DNA of 64,000 bases from Sulfolobus sp. S-194. GTDB lineage: Archaea > Thermoproteota > Thermoprotei_A > Sulfolobales > Sulfolobaceae. Below the pieces are notes generated by a model. The model saw only the letters and a list, made by a program, of their open reading frames with translations. It was not told the DNA's origin and searched no databases. Where the stretch lies: contig NZ_CP035730.1 of the NCBI RefSeq assembly GCF_012222305.1, positions 1,240,001 through 1,304,000 on the forward strand, written 5' to 3'. This document shows, piece after piece, positions 19,011-27,694 of the stretch. A program made the translations under genes and the position numbers. Position 1 is the stretch's first letter. The number at the start of each line of letters is the position of its first letter.

Positions 19011-19493
19011 TTAAGTACTTTGAAACGTCCTTTCTATTATCCTCTTCATAACCTCTAAGAATTCCTCAACTTTCAACAATGAAAGTTTAACATCTTCTAT
19101 CGTCATAAAGCCTTCATAAAAGTTCGAATGAAGCCTTAGACAGATAGACCAATCAGAAACCAATTTGTCGTCCTTTTCTGTACTTATCAATTTACTCATC
19201 ACTTCTTCTAATTGTCTATGCCTATAGTGTTCAAGGCCCTTTTTCTCAGCATATGCTTTTACTATTGAAGCACACGCTCCCCAAGCCTTTTCTGAAGCTT
19301 GAATCAAATCCCCCCTCTCAAGGTATTTCTTAGCCTCTGAGAGAAGCTCATTTGCCTTCTCCTTATATAAGGTGAAACGCGTTGAGGGATCAAGATCTCT
19401 TGAAAGTTTATCAATAAGCAGAATCTCTTCATCAATCCCCTTTTCAAAAGCCTCCTTCTTAAGTACCTCCTCTAAAAGCTTTGGTATTTCCAC
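19011..19493 (-). CDS. PaREP1 family protein
   Basis: 160 residues, nearly all helical. The core AKKYLERGDLIQASEKAWGACASIVKAYAEKKG matches the PaREP1/HEPN-like family common in Crenarchaeota. The ~50-residue N-terminal extension KEAFEKGIDEEILLIDKLSRDLDP is also typical. Function unknown; HEPN relatives include RNases, but no RxxxxH motif is obvious. A second, broken family member is at 44253-44715. Confidence 0.8.
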   Translation of the reverse strand: MEIPKLLEEVLKKEAFEKGIDEEILLIDKLSRDLDPSTRFTLYKEKANELLSEAKKYLERGDLIQASEKAWGACASIVKAYAEKKGLEHYRHRQLEEVMSKLISTEKDDKLVSDWSICLRLHSNFYEGFMTIEDVKLSLLKVEEFLEVMKRIIERTFQST

Positions 19494-19701
19494 AACATAA
19501 TTATACGTGCGTAATAATAAAACATTTTATTATACTTGCTTATAACTTGAAGTCCAATAATCTTTCTAAATTCAAAACTCTAAGAAGAATTTTTCATAAA
19601 ATCTAACAGAGTATAACTTTAATGGCTCAGCATATCTATAGTCGCTCAATAGAAATTTTATTTACAACATAGAGTCTTTGGAAAAAATTATATGAATAAT
19701 G

Positions 19702-19825
19702 ATAGTGTCGTCATTTGTATATAAATTGATTAATTAGGACTAATCTATGAAGGAGAAGACTAAAATAAAGTTCTTTTACACTTTATTTTAATATAGAAAT
19801 TTAAGTAGCTTAATGATAACACTAT
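19702..19825 (+). mobile_element. MITE copy B (124 bp)
   Basis: Same family and orientation as copy A: it starts ATAGTGTCGTCATTTG and ends ...AATGATAACACTAT. It lies 60 bases before the DMT exporter gene, and copy C lies 29 bases after that gene in inverted orientation. Confidence 0.88.
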
Positions 19826-19885
19826 GAACTCAATAATAACCTTCTCAAAGATAACTTTATAGTTTGAAGGTAAAAGAGGTAGCAA

Positions 19886-20707
19886 GTGAAAATTGTAAAA
19901 TACTTAATCCCTTACGTATTAATAAGTTCATTTAACTATTACTTTGCAAAAGAAGCAATATCTTCTGCTTCTCCCATAGTTTTTAACCTCATTAGATACT
20001 TAATATCTACAGCAATATTCCTCTCGTTAAGCAAGAAAGTTATTTTTAACAAAGATATAATCCAATTGGCAATTTATACTACTGCCTCATCGCTCCTTTG
20101 GGCGTATGGATTACTCTATGTAACTCCGGCTGAGTCAGCCGTTTTAAGTTATACGATGCCATTATTTTCAATTCCAATAGCCTTTCTAGTGCTATCCGAA
20201 AACCCTACGCTAATTGAGATTTTCGGTGTAATCATAGGGTTTTCTGGTGTGATCCTTTACGGTTTACCTTTAATTCATGGATTTACGTTGTTCGGATCAA
20301 TTATAACAATTATTAATGCAGTATTTTGGGCCACTTTTTCAGTATATTATAGAAAGCTTAGAGAATATAATCCACTGGTAATCAATTCAAGCCAATTTGC
20401 TATTGGTTCTATAATATTAGCATTATTAATGCCAATAGACTATAAAGTTGATTTAAATGAGCAATTCGCCTACGGTATTGCATATACTTCCATACCAGGA
20501 GGGGCACTGTCGTTCTTTTTATGGAATATGATGGTAAAGATAGAGAAGATTTCAAGGGTTACTGTCTTAAGCTTTTCAGTGCCCATTTTAACTACTCTAG
20601 TAGAATATATATTATATAGAACACCTCCTCTATTAATTCAAGTAATTGGAATTATTCTCATGTTTATAGGAATTTTGTTCTCTAGAATAAGAAGTCTATT
20701 AAAATAA
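19886..20707 (+). CDS. EamA/DMT-superfamily exporter
   Basis: 273 residues with ten hydrophobic segments, the normal EamA duplication. The N-terminal half has ...FNLIRYLISTAIFL and TPAESAVLSYTMPLFSIPIAFLVL; the second half has a similar ...YTSIPGGALSFFLWN. It starts with GTG, preceded by AGAGGT. Exporters of this family move amino acids, nucleosides or drugs; the substrate is unknown. MITEs flank it on both sides. Confidence 0.85.
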   Translation: MKIVKYLIPYVLISSFNYYFAKEAISSASPIVFNLIRYLISTAIFLSLSKKVIFNKDIIQLAIYTTASSLLWAYGLLYVTPAESAVLSYTMPLFSIPIAFLVLSENPTLIEIFGVIIGFSGVILYGLPLIHGFTLFGSIITIINAVFWATFSVYYRKLREYNPLVINSSQFAIGSIILALLMPIDYKVDLNEQFAYGIAYTSIPGGALSFFLWNMMVKIEKISRVTVLSFSVPILTTLVEYILYRTPPLLIQVIGIILMFIGILFSRIRSLLK

Positions 20708-20736
20708 AACTTTATTCAAGAAATAAGAATGTGTCG

Positions 20737-20862
20737 ATAGTGTCGTCATAATGTTATTTATATTTCTATATTAAAATAAGGTATACAATAACTTTATCTT
20801 AGTATCTTCTCTAATTAGAGATAAACTCCACTAATGAATTTATAACATAATGGCGACACTGT
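20737..20862 (-). mobile_element. MITE copy C (126 bp), inverted
   Basis: Begins ATAGTGTCGTCATAATG and ends AATGGCGACACTGT. The interior is the reverse complement of copies A and B. Its right end AATTTATAACATAATGGCGACACT matches the end of the IS1-type remnant at 50473-50500 almost base for base. Confidence 0.88.
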
Positions 20863-21012
20863 AAACAGCTTCAACTAATAACATAAAGTAACAATGTAAC
20901 TATTTTACTATAAGCATAGATACAGTATCTAAAAGTAAGTTACTAATTTCTATTGATAATCTGATATATGTTGAATTCATTGTTCACTTATTATGGATGA
21001 TAATGCTTTTTA

Positions 21013-22839
21013 ATGCCTAGCTATCATAACTCTGTTATGAGAAAATACTTAACGTTGGCTTTGATAACGGTTTTTTTAATCCCACTAATCTCGGCTTATG
21101 CCTTAATCTTACCTCAAGGTTATTTTTTATATATACCAATAAATGTGAACTCTTTATCAGCCTTAATATATGCAATAAAGAGTAATGTTACTGTTAGTGT
21201 TGCACTTATGACGCCTCCTCAGTTCAACACTTTTAATGAGACGGGCGTATTGAAAGGTTTAGTGGTACAAAACAGTAGTCTGGTAGTTAACGGTGTTTTA
21301 CTAAATCCTGGCGAATACTATCTTGTAATATACTCTCCTACACAAACAGCTAACATCACTTATTATTATAATCTAACACAAATTGAGCCTGAGAACTCAT
21401 CAATATATGTAGAGGAGTTCATAACAATACCCAGCAATAGTTATTATGAGTTGCCAATTCATCTATCAACACTGGGTTCGCCTTCTCAACTAGTACTAAT
21501 AGGAGTCTCGAATGAGAGTGTAAAATATGAAGTTTATAATAATGAGTCCCAATTAGTGTTTGAATCATCTTCAGTAACCCTTACTTTTAATTATACTTCG
21601 TTCACATGTTACTATAATATAAGCCTACCTAAGGGCATATATTATTTGTATATAGTTAATTCTCATACAACTCCTGCACTAGTGGCCTTTGAATACAGAT
21701 TATATCCTGCATACGTTAATCCGTATTTAAGGTCGACTTTGTATAACACTACGGCCCTTCCATACGGAATAGCAACCTATGGAGTTACTGGTGATAGGAC
21801 TTACACTATAAATACTACTTCAGTTAGAGGTTTCTACAACATTTCTAGTATTCTAGCCTATAACGGTAGTCAGAGTATAGTACCGCAATATGGTGCTTCA
21901 CTTCAACTTAATGCTGTATTAGTTATTAATAATAAGGATAATACTTCGCAAATATTATGGACACAAAACGTGATAAGCTTCATTACTAATGACTCGGCAA
22001 TGAATTATTGCATAAATATATGGAATATCACTTATCCTTCAGCCTCAATCATAAATTCAAGCATAATAGGAAAAGGGAATTTATACAATTCCTCAAAACA
22101 ATATCTGTATGCTTATGGCACACCTTACACATTATATAATCTGCCCCTCTCTGGTTTTTTAGGGATTAACGAGACAGTTATACCCGGTAAAGGAGTTGAA
22201 ATTATTTTCTCTGAAACTGAAGTACAGAATGGGACTTATGCATATTCATCTGCAGTAATTGATGAAGTACTTATTAAAGACCCTAATATCTCCTCAGCTT
22301 ATTTTCTAGTTACTGGGTCTCAATATACTCCAGCAGGAGTAAATAGTAATTTCGGGGCATTTTATGATGCAGAACTTGTGTTTGGAGGGTTTGCGGATGG
22401 AGAAATAACTAGTTTCAAGTCACTAACTGCTACACTTTCCTTATGCTATTTTAACGGAACTGACTATGAAAAATTCCCCTCTTATTACACTTTCGGAGCT
22501 GATACTGCAGAGGCTTCTGGAAACCTTCATGTTACGATAACTAGTCAAGGAATTGCCAAGATCACTGTTGGTACTCCAGTTCTTGGATACAATGTAGTAA
22601 CCTCGAGATCTCCAATAGTCATTCATTATCCTACACAGACTGAAGTAAAGACTACTACTCTAAATAAAACTACTACAACTACCGTGAGCCAGATTACTAC
22701 AACTACCGTAAGTCAAACTTCTGCAATTAGTTCGCAGAATTCTTCGCAAGGATCATCAACAGTTGTGGATATCATAGTTGGAGTAATAGTCATAGCGCTG
22801 TTCCCCATAGTATACATGATAATGAGAAGGAGAAAGTGA
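21013..22839 (+). CDS. thermopsin-family (peptidase A5) cell-surface protease
   Basis: 608 residues. A signal peptide (YLTLALITVFLIPLISAYA) is followed by a large Asn-glycosylation-rich ectodomain with thermopsin-like blocks: PYGIATYGV, YGASLQLNAVLVI, ...WNITYPSASIINSSI and FGADTAEASGNL. A Thr/Ser-rich stalk (TTTLNKTTTTTVSQ...) and a C-terminal membrane helix with a KR-rich tail (MIMRRRK) anchor it. Thermopsins are acid proteases of the archaeal surface. Most are secreted; this one is tethered. The start may be the ATG eight codons downstream (MRKYL), which gives a better signal peptide. Confidence 0.8.
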   Translation: MPSYHNSVMRKYLTLALITVFLIPLISAYALILPQGYFLYIPINVNSLSALIYAIKSNVTVSVALMTPPQFNTFNETGVLKGLVVQNSSLVVNGVLLNPGEYYLVIYSPTQTANITYYYNLTQIEPENSSIYVEEFITIPSNSYYELPIHLSTLGSPSQLVLIGVSNESVKYEVYNNESQLVFESSSVTLTFNYTSFTCYYNISLPKGIYYLYIVNSHTTPALVAFEYRLYPAYVNPYLRSTLYNTTALPYGIATYGVTGDRTYTINTTSVRGFYNISSILAYNGSQSIVPQYGASLQLNAVLVINNKDNTSQILWTQNVISFITNDSAMNYCINIWNITYPSASIINSSIIGKGNLYNSSKQYLYAYGTPYTLYNLPLSGFLGINETVIPGKGVEIIFSETEVQNGTYAYSSAVIDEVLIKDPNISSAYFLVTGSQYTPAGVNSNFGAFYDAELVFGGFADGEITSFKSLTATLSLCYFNGTDYEKFPSYYTFGADTAEASGNLHVTITSQGIAKITVGTPVLGYNVVTSRSPIVIHYPTQTEVKTTTLNKTTTTTVSQITTTTVSQTSAISSQNSSQGSSTVVDIIVGVIVIALFPIVYMIMRRRK

Positions 22840-23283
22840 TAGGTAATTAAATGGAAAAGCAAAGAATTTTTAAGATTTTATCCTTAGATAAACTAAGATT
22901 ATTTTTAATCTTTTTTAAAACAGATTAGAAAGAAGAAAATAATATTTAATGCAAATTTCCTTGGTAGATTGCTTCATTTTTATTTAAAATTTAGTAAAGA
23001 TTTCCGTTTGTCCATACACTTTCGTTTCACTAATTTTATCTTCAATGATGATCTAGAGCAGAGAGTTACACGTCACGGGTAAGCACTCTTAATCCTTAGC
23101 CATCTTATAGGATATAATACTGCCATTAAGCCAACTTTTTTCCTACGTTAGTAAGCTATGCAAAAACTCATTTTTACATCTTTGCTACTTTCAACGATTC
23201 CTTTTGTTTAGTAGATTTTTATACAAATAATGACATTATGTTCACACCCAAAAATCTTGAATATCTAAATAATTTTTAAAATA
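22840..23283. other. intergenic region
   Basis: 444 bases. A T-rich stretch just after the thermopsin gene (TTTTTAATCTTTTTTA near 22909) is a likely transcription terminator. No other feature was found. Confidence 0.5.
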
Positions 23284-23628
23284 TTAAGTACTTTTTACAA
23301 CGACCACTGCAGTTCCATACGCTATTATCTCATCCATATTTTGGGCTAATTCGTTAGAATCAAACCTAACGTTAACTACAGCATTTGCACCTAGCTCTTT
23401 AGCCCTTACAATCATCCTCTCTAGAGCTTGCATTCTTGCTTGTTCAGCCATTTCTACATATTCTTTGATCTCTCCTCCAATTAAGCTTCTGAAAGATGCT
23501 GCTATATTACCTCCCAGCCCTCTAGATCTTACTGTTATTCCAATTACGACTCCTTTAACTTCAATTATCTTATATCCGGGTAATTCTTGAGCAGTAGTAA
23601 TCAGAATATCACTTTCTCTAAAACTCAT
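23284..23628 (-). CDS. YbjQ/UPF0145 family protein
   Basis: 114 residues: ITTAQELPGYKIIEVKGVVIG, SRGLGGNIAASFRSLIGGE, then ARMQALERMIVRAKELGANAVVNVRFD. All are hallmark blocks of the YbjQ (heavy-metal-binding-annotated) family, which forms pentameric rings. Its role is not established. It is a single-gene unit. Confidence 0.9.
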   Translation of the reverse strand: MSFRESDILITTAQELPGYKIIEVKGVVIGITVRSRGLGGNIAASFRSLIGGEIKEYVEMAEQARMQALERMIVRAKELGANAVVNVRFDSNELAQNMDEIIAYGTAVVVVKST

Positions 23629-23913
23629 AATTATTAGAACTATGTATGAGAATTTAAGGTTTATGGAAATAGCATATCAATTATATAATAAAAATAATTG
23701 GATTGAGCTCTATTTTGTAGATTATTATAATATTTTATTAAATCAATACTAAATTTACTTTTAAATTAACCTTATAGTTGGAGATAAAATAATTAGTTTA
23801 CCAATTACTCGCGCATTAAAGAGGCTTATATTTTGAAGAGTTAATACCAATATAATCCTCATTTATATTATTATATATCGGGACTCTCCATAAAGATAAC
23901 GAACTTAGTAAAT

Positions 23914-24150
23914 TCAACAAACAGTCGGTATTTTTGCCTTATCTTTAGCAAAGTCCACAAACTCATCTACGGCCATTCCTGCCATTTGTGAAGCCCCTCT
24001 ATAATCTCCGGTTTCTATGTAGTATTCTAATGCAATTCTTAGTTTTACTGGTTGTGATTTTATGAAGTCCCAGTCAGCATACTTTCTTCTAATCTCCCTG
24101 GCCTCTTTAAACCTCTCTATCCATTCCTTCAATGCTTCCTCATCTATCAT
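23914..24150 (-). CDS. UPF0175-like antitoxin, second copy
   Basis: 78 residues. The first 49 are the same as in the antitoxin at 24664-24894 (MIDEEALKEWIERF...). The C-terminal part (GASQMAGMAVDEFVDFAK) is divergent and has the AxxAGM..EF pattern of UPF0175/VapB-like antitoxins. It is the last gene of an antitoxin-toxin-antitoxin array, starting 4 bases after the toxin. Part of its DNA lies in a 182-bp direct repeat. The C-terminal difference may change toxin specificity. Confidence 0.75.
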   Translation of the reverse strand: MIDEEALKEWIERFKEAREIRRKYADWDFIKSQPVKLRIALEYYIETGDYRGASQMAGMAVDEFVDFAKDKAKIPTVC

Positions 24151-24185
24151 ACATTTAAATTAAATCATAGCCACTTAAATCTTTA
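24004..24185. repeat. 182-bp direct repeat, left copy
   Basis: Matches 24748-24929 (offset 744) over its whole length as far as I can align by eye. It covers the 5' half of the downstream antitoxin gene, the short intergenic gap and the last codons of the PIN toxin (through LSGYDLI). This is the footprint of a tandem duplication. Confidence 0.9.
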
Positions 24186-24667
24186 CTTGAAAACCTATGC
24201 CCAGTCTGCTTATTATACTCCTCAATTTCATTTCTTATATCTGTAATTAGACCCCTATTATGAAGTTGAATTAGCACCTCTAATGCCCTCATTATCTTAA
24301 CGTCCCTATATTCCTTATAGTAATTTATGAGAGCAACAGCACTGCCGTTTTCCGTAAGCACTGTATAACCTTCGACCTTACCTACAACTACGCAATAAGC
24401 CTCTGGATAATCAACTGGCCTTACGGGAAGCCTTCTGGTCTCATAAACTAGCCTTAGTGCCTCCTCCCTAATTTGTGGTAACTCAGGAAATATTGCAAGC
24501 TTATTATTTTCTAAGCCTTGAGCTATCCATAAAAGAGTTCTTTCGCTTCTCACTTCATTAAATACGGAATCAGGAAGATAGATGAGATTAAAAAGTTGGA
24601 AGATTAGATCACGTTTCGAATATCTAACCCAATCTATTAAAAAAGAAGTATCAGCAACTGTAATCAT
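24155..24667 (-). CDS. PIN-domain toxin (VapC-like, DUF3368 type)
   Basis: 170 residues. N-terminal ITVADTSFLIDW holds the first PIN acidic residue, a conserved Glu follows in VFNEVRSER, and YPEAYCVVVGKVEG with LTENGSA supplies the later positions. PIN toxins are Mg-dependent RNases. It overlaps the upstream antitoxin by 4 bases, so the pair is translationally coupled. A second antitoxin follows. Confidence 0.8.
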   Translation of the reverse strand: MITVADTSFLIDWVRYSKRDLIFQLFNLIYLPDSVFNEVRSERTLLWIAQGLENNKLAIFPELPQIREEALRLVYETRRLPVRPVDYPEAYCVVVGKVEGYTVLTENGSAVALINYYKEYRDVKIMRALEVLIQLHNRGLITDIRNEIEEYNKQTGHRFSSKDLSGYDLI

Positions 24668-24894
24668 ACGCTAGGTATCCTCGCCTTTATTCTTAGCTCG
24701 TTAAAGTCTTCCATCATCATCCCAGCTAATCTAGAGGCGTTGTATAGATCTCCGGTTTCTATGTAGTATTCTAATGCAATTCTTAGTTTTACTGGTTGTG
24801 ATTTTATGAAGTCCCAGTCAGCATACTTTCTTCTAATCTCCCTGGCCTCTTTAAACCTCTCTATCCATTCCTTCAATGCTTCCTCATCTATCAT
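24664..24894 (-). CDS. UPF0175-like antitoxin, first copy
   Basis: 76 residues with the same N-terminal 49 residues as the 23914-24150 gene and a distinct tail (SRLAGMMMEDFNELRIKARIP). It lies directly upstream of, and overlaps, the PIN toxin, the usual antitoxin-first order. It probably binds the toxin through the C-terminal part and represses the operon through a DNA-binding segment. Confidence 0.75.
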   Translation of the reverse strand: MIDEEALKEWIERFKEAREIRRKYADWDFIKSQPVKLRIALEYYIETGDLYNASRLAGMMMEDFNELRIKARIPSV

Positions 24895-24929
24895 ACATTT
24901 AAATTAAATCATAGCCACTTAAATCTTTA
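24748..24929. repeat. 182-bp direct repeat, right copy
   Basis: Partner of 24004-24185. Upstream of the first antitoxin it still carries the sequence that encodes the toxin C-terminus in the other copy, so a further toxin 3' end once stood here. Confidence 0.9.
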
Positions 24930-25268
24930 GATGATAAGTTTTTCGTCTAGGCCAGACACGAGAAGAATCTCTACTTATAACAGTTCCTAAACTACTTTCA
25001 CCTTAGGAAAAAGTTTTTAATTAATCGATAGTAAATATTCCTTCCTAAACTATCTCCTTAATATTTTTAGGATATGAGAAGGAAGTGACTAATAGAAATT
25101 TTTATGTAAATTATTCTCTGAAAGTTACCAAATATTAGATTTACGCTAAACGGAATAGAGATTATTCATATATCTGATCTTAAATGATTGTAAGTAACTA
25201 TATTTCTAAAAACAGTATGTAAAAATCTTGTATTTTAAAATCTCGGGAATACATGCCTTTATCACTTT
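24930..25268. other. intergenic region
   Basis: About 340 A+T-rich bases with no recognisable feature beyond presumed promoter sequence for the antitoxin-toxin array. Confidence 0.5.
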
Positions 25269-25532
25269 TTATTGCGTTTGCTTTTCCTTATATATCTTAA
25301 CTATATCTTGTAAAATTTCATCAATATTATTCACATTAGCATATTTTTTCTTAATATCTTCAATTTGCGTCTTATGTTCTGTAAAATGTTTAATTAATAC
25401 GTCATTAGCTATTTCAGAGAGAGTGGAGATATCTAGAGTATACTTATTTCTCAATTCATCAATAACTTCGTCTACTGTGCAAGTCTTTTTAGAGTTTAAG
25501 GATATTTTACCTGATTTAAAATTCCAGCTCAT
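25269..25532 (-). CDS. hypothetical small helical protein
   Basis: 87 residues, MSWNFKSGKISL..., then an amphipathic helical body (VDEVIDELRNKYTL, IEDIKKKYANVNNIDEIL). Lys/Glu-rich and soluble. I recognise no family. It is called because codon use looks coding and it fills the gap before the divergent zinc-ribbon gene. Confidence 0.5.
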   Translation of the reverse strand: MSWNFKSGKISLNSKKTCTVDEVIDELRNKYTLDISTLSEIANDVLIKHFTEHKTQIEDIKKKYANVNNIDEILQDIVKIYKEKQTQ

Positions 25533-25606
25533 ATGAATAACTAACTGAGAAAGTAAATAAACTTCATTAGCTAAAAATATAAGCTAGAAAAATAATAGTA
25601 TAAGCA

Positions 25607-26560
25607 ATGGCTTATAATCCTTATGGAGGATACCCGCCACCACAATCACCACCAGGGGGCTACCCGCCACCCTATGGACAGTCACCTTATGGACAACCAT
25701 CAGCAATATTTATGTGCGAACAAAATATGGGATTGGGCGGGCAACAACAAATGGTACCATTACAATATCCAGTAAATCTACAATTTGTTGTTCAACAAGT
25801 CCAAATGTACTTAATGGGTCAAGGTTTTAACGTTTTTCCCTTCGTAGGTCAAAACATGGCTGTTATACAAGCACAGCATAATAGTTTGCTAGGAATGATA
25901 ACTGATAAAAACGTAAGTTACACAATAAGAATTTGCCAAGGCAATATGGGTGGTCAATGGGTTGCTGTAGTGGAAACTGGTATAACTAATTTAATGCAAG
26001 ACCTACTAACTTTAGCCGGTGTTGGTGGTGGAACTTTTCTTATAGGTGATGAAGTTCTTCACAATAAACTAGTAGAATTATTAGGTGGTGGTCTTACAGC
26101 ATACGATGCTTACAATCTTTATAAAGACTATGCTAATGAACAACAATTAATTAACACAGTCATGATGGCTTTAATGAGTGCACCTCCGCTTTATCAGCAA
26201 GGAATGTACCCACAACAACCAGGAATGTACCCGCAAGGTGGCATGTACCAACAACCAGGAATGTACCCACAACCCGGTTATCAGCCTAATCCTTATATGC
26301 AACCAAGTAATCCTGCATATCCTAACCCTCCACAACAACCTCAGCAACAACAAAAACCAGTTACTCCTCAGCCTCAACAAGTAAAGAAGATAAAATGTTG
26401 GAAATGTGGTGAGGAAGTTGATGCTGATGCAAAATTCTGTCCTTATTGTGGCGCATCATTAGCCCCAATAAAATGTCCAAAGTGCGGTTATGTAAATCAA
26501 GCTGGAGCAAAGTTCTGTTCTAACTGCGGTTACCAACTTACGCAGACACAAACACAATGA
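25607..26560 (+). CDS. Pro/Gln/Tyr-rich double zinc-ribbon protein
   Basis: 317 residues in three parts. The N-terminal ~35 residues are PPPYG-type repeats. A middle domain (~40-190, beginning AIFMCEQNMGLGG) is of unknown fold with a hydrophobic GVGGGTFLIGDEV segment. A GMYPQ repeat linker (GMYPQQPGMYPQGGMYQQ) leads to two C-terminal zinc ribbons: CWKCGEEVDADAKFCPYCG and CPKCGYVNQAGAKFCSNCG. The disordered low-complexity parts suggest a scaffold or adhesion role. Function unknown. Confidence 0.8.
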   Translation: MAYNPYGGYPPPQSPPGGYPPPYGQSPYGQPSAIFMCEQNMGLGGQQQMVPLQYPVNLQFVVQQVQMYLMGQGFNVFPFVGQNMAVIQAQHNSLLGMITDKNVSYTIRICQGNMGGQWVAVVETGITNLMQDLLTLAGVGGGTFLIGDEVLHNKLVELLGGGLTAYDAYNLYKDYANEQQLINTVMMALMSAPPLYQQGMYPQQPGMYPQGGMYQQPGMYPQPGYQPNPYMQPSNPAYPNPPQQPQQQQKPVTPQPQQVKKIKCWKCGEEVDADAKFCPYCGASLAPIKCPKCGYVNQAGAKFCSNCGYQLTQTQTQ

Positions 26561-26561
26561 A

Positions 26562-27017
26562 TTACGCATATACTTGTTTTAAATAATTAAGATACTCATT
26601 TGTGAAATTCCCCGTTACGTAATAATGTCTAACCACCATTGTATTTATACTACTTATTATATTCACAGTAAGCAAAACGGTCATGTTTACCCAGCTTTCA
26701 TTAACTATCTGATTAGCAACGGAATTAGGTATATTAACATTTATCTTTTCAGAGAGTGAGGTTGTGTAGATACAGTAGGACTTAGAAATGTTATACACTT
26801 TACCCATAACTTCAATACCAGTAACGTTTATAATGTAATAACAGTCGAAGGGTTTTTTAACATTAACATTTAACGTAAAGCAGACTAGATCATAAAAATA
26901 ACGTGGGTTCTCAACCTTTATCTTTATACTAACGAAATAAGGATAAAAATAACTTGCAGTGATAAGTGAGAGTAGTATAAGGATCAGAATTGCTGGAACA
27001 ATAAGAAGTTTATCCAT
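26562..27017 (-). CDS. hypothetical membrane-anchored extracytoplasmic protein
   Basis: 151 residues. One N-terminal helix (LLIVPAILILILLSLITASYF) is followed by a beta-rich domain with several Asn-X-Ser/Thr sites and three Cys. It is convergent with the zinc-ribbon gene (1-base gap). I do not recognise the domain. Confidence 0.65.
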   Translation of the reverse strand: MDKLLIVPAILILILLSLITASYFYPYFVSIKIKVENPRYFYDLVCFTLNVNVKKPFDCYYIINVTGIEVMGKVYNISKSYCIYTTSLSEKINVNIPNSVANQIVNESWVNMTVLLTVNIISSINTMVVRHYYVTGNFTNEYLNYLKQVYA

Positions 27018-27097
27018 AAGATAAGTGAAGAGCGAGTGTTAATAAAACTCATCAAAAGTGAAGATTTTATATTAACTTTACGTAAGTACGATAAATC

Positions 27098-27439
27098 TCA
27101 AGACTTTACAACATGCTTTTCCTCATTTAAAACTTCACAACCCAGTATTGACTCACTATAGTCCTTTATAATCCTCATAGCCACTTTTATCAACTCTGCA
27201 ACATTATCACTTGCAATAGAATATAAAGAGTATTTTCCATCCTTTCTCACCTTAACAATTCCGCAGTTCCTTAAACAAGATAGATGATGAGAAATAAGAG
27301 ACTGAGACTTTTTCAAATCCTTACTAATCTCATCTACAGTTAACTCTCCTTTTTCTAGAAGTAAAAGTGTTATACTTAACCTAGTCCTATCTGACAAAGC
27401 AGAGAATAATCTTTCTAACTCGGTTAATAGAGGCTCCAC
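27098..27439 (-). CDS. merR: ArsR-family repressor of the mer operon (MerR of Sulfolobales)
   Basis: 113 residues: ALSDRTRLSITLLLLEKGELTVDEISKDLKKSQSLISHHLSCLRNCGIVKVRKDGKYSLY is a complete ArsR winged helix (quoted in part below 20 residues: SQSLISHHLSCLRNCG is the recognition region). It is divergent from merH-merA with a perfect palindrome between them. In S. solfataricus the archaeal MerR is an ArsR-type repressor next to merHA; the layout here is the same. Candidate Hg(II) ligands are the Cys in LRNCG and the C-terminal Cys. Confidence 0.85.
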   Translation of the reverse strand: MEPLLTELERLFSALSDRTRLSITLLLLEKGELTVDEISKDLKKSQSLISHHLSCLRNCGIVKVRKDGKYSLYSIASDNVAELIKVAMRIIKDYSESILGCEVLNEEKHVVKS

Positions 27440-27474
27440 AACTATATTTCCAAGTTGAGTTTTAAAAATGTTTG

Positions 27475-27492
27475 TATGAACATTTGTTCATA
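27475..27492. promoter_or_regulatory. ArsR-type operator of the mer operon
   Basis: Perfect palindrome TATGAACA-TT-TGTTCATA between merR and merH. The TGAACA...TGTTCA arms are the classic ArsR/SmtB operator half-sites. It lies 36 bases upstream of merR and 47 bases before merH, so one site could control both promoters. Confidence 0.85.
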
Positions 27493-27538
27493 TGATAAAC
27501 TTAAATATTTTAAAATACTAAGGATATTATGACCAAGA

Positions 27539-27694
27539 ATGAAATTCAGAATAAATACCTCAGAACTAAGATGCGAATATTGTGGCGGAGAATTAACGGA
27601 AGATAATATTTATGTTAGAGTAATAAACGGTAAAGAACATTATTTCTGTTGTTCTCACTGTGCTGACAAATATGAACAGAGGATTAAAATGTGA
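27539..27694 (+). CDS. merH: MerH-like TRASH-domain metallochaperone
   Basis: 51 residues: LRCEYCGGELTEDNIYVRV, then HYFCCSHCADKYEQ. The CxxC...CCxxC pattern with a following aromatic and Lys/Tyr is a TRASH domain. It overlaps merA (ATGTGA junction). In S. solfataricus merH is thought to pass mercury to the repressor and reductase. It is very short and easily missed. Confidence 0.85.
   Translation: MKFRINTSELRCEYCGGELTEDNIYVRVINGKEHYFCCSHCADKYEQRIKM

Noticed and set aside
26171..26384. Open frames over the GMYPQ repeats
   Set aside because: They arise from the low-complexity repeats of the zinc-ribbon gene read in other frames.
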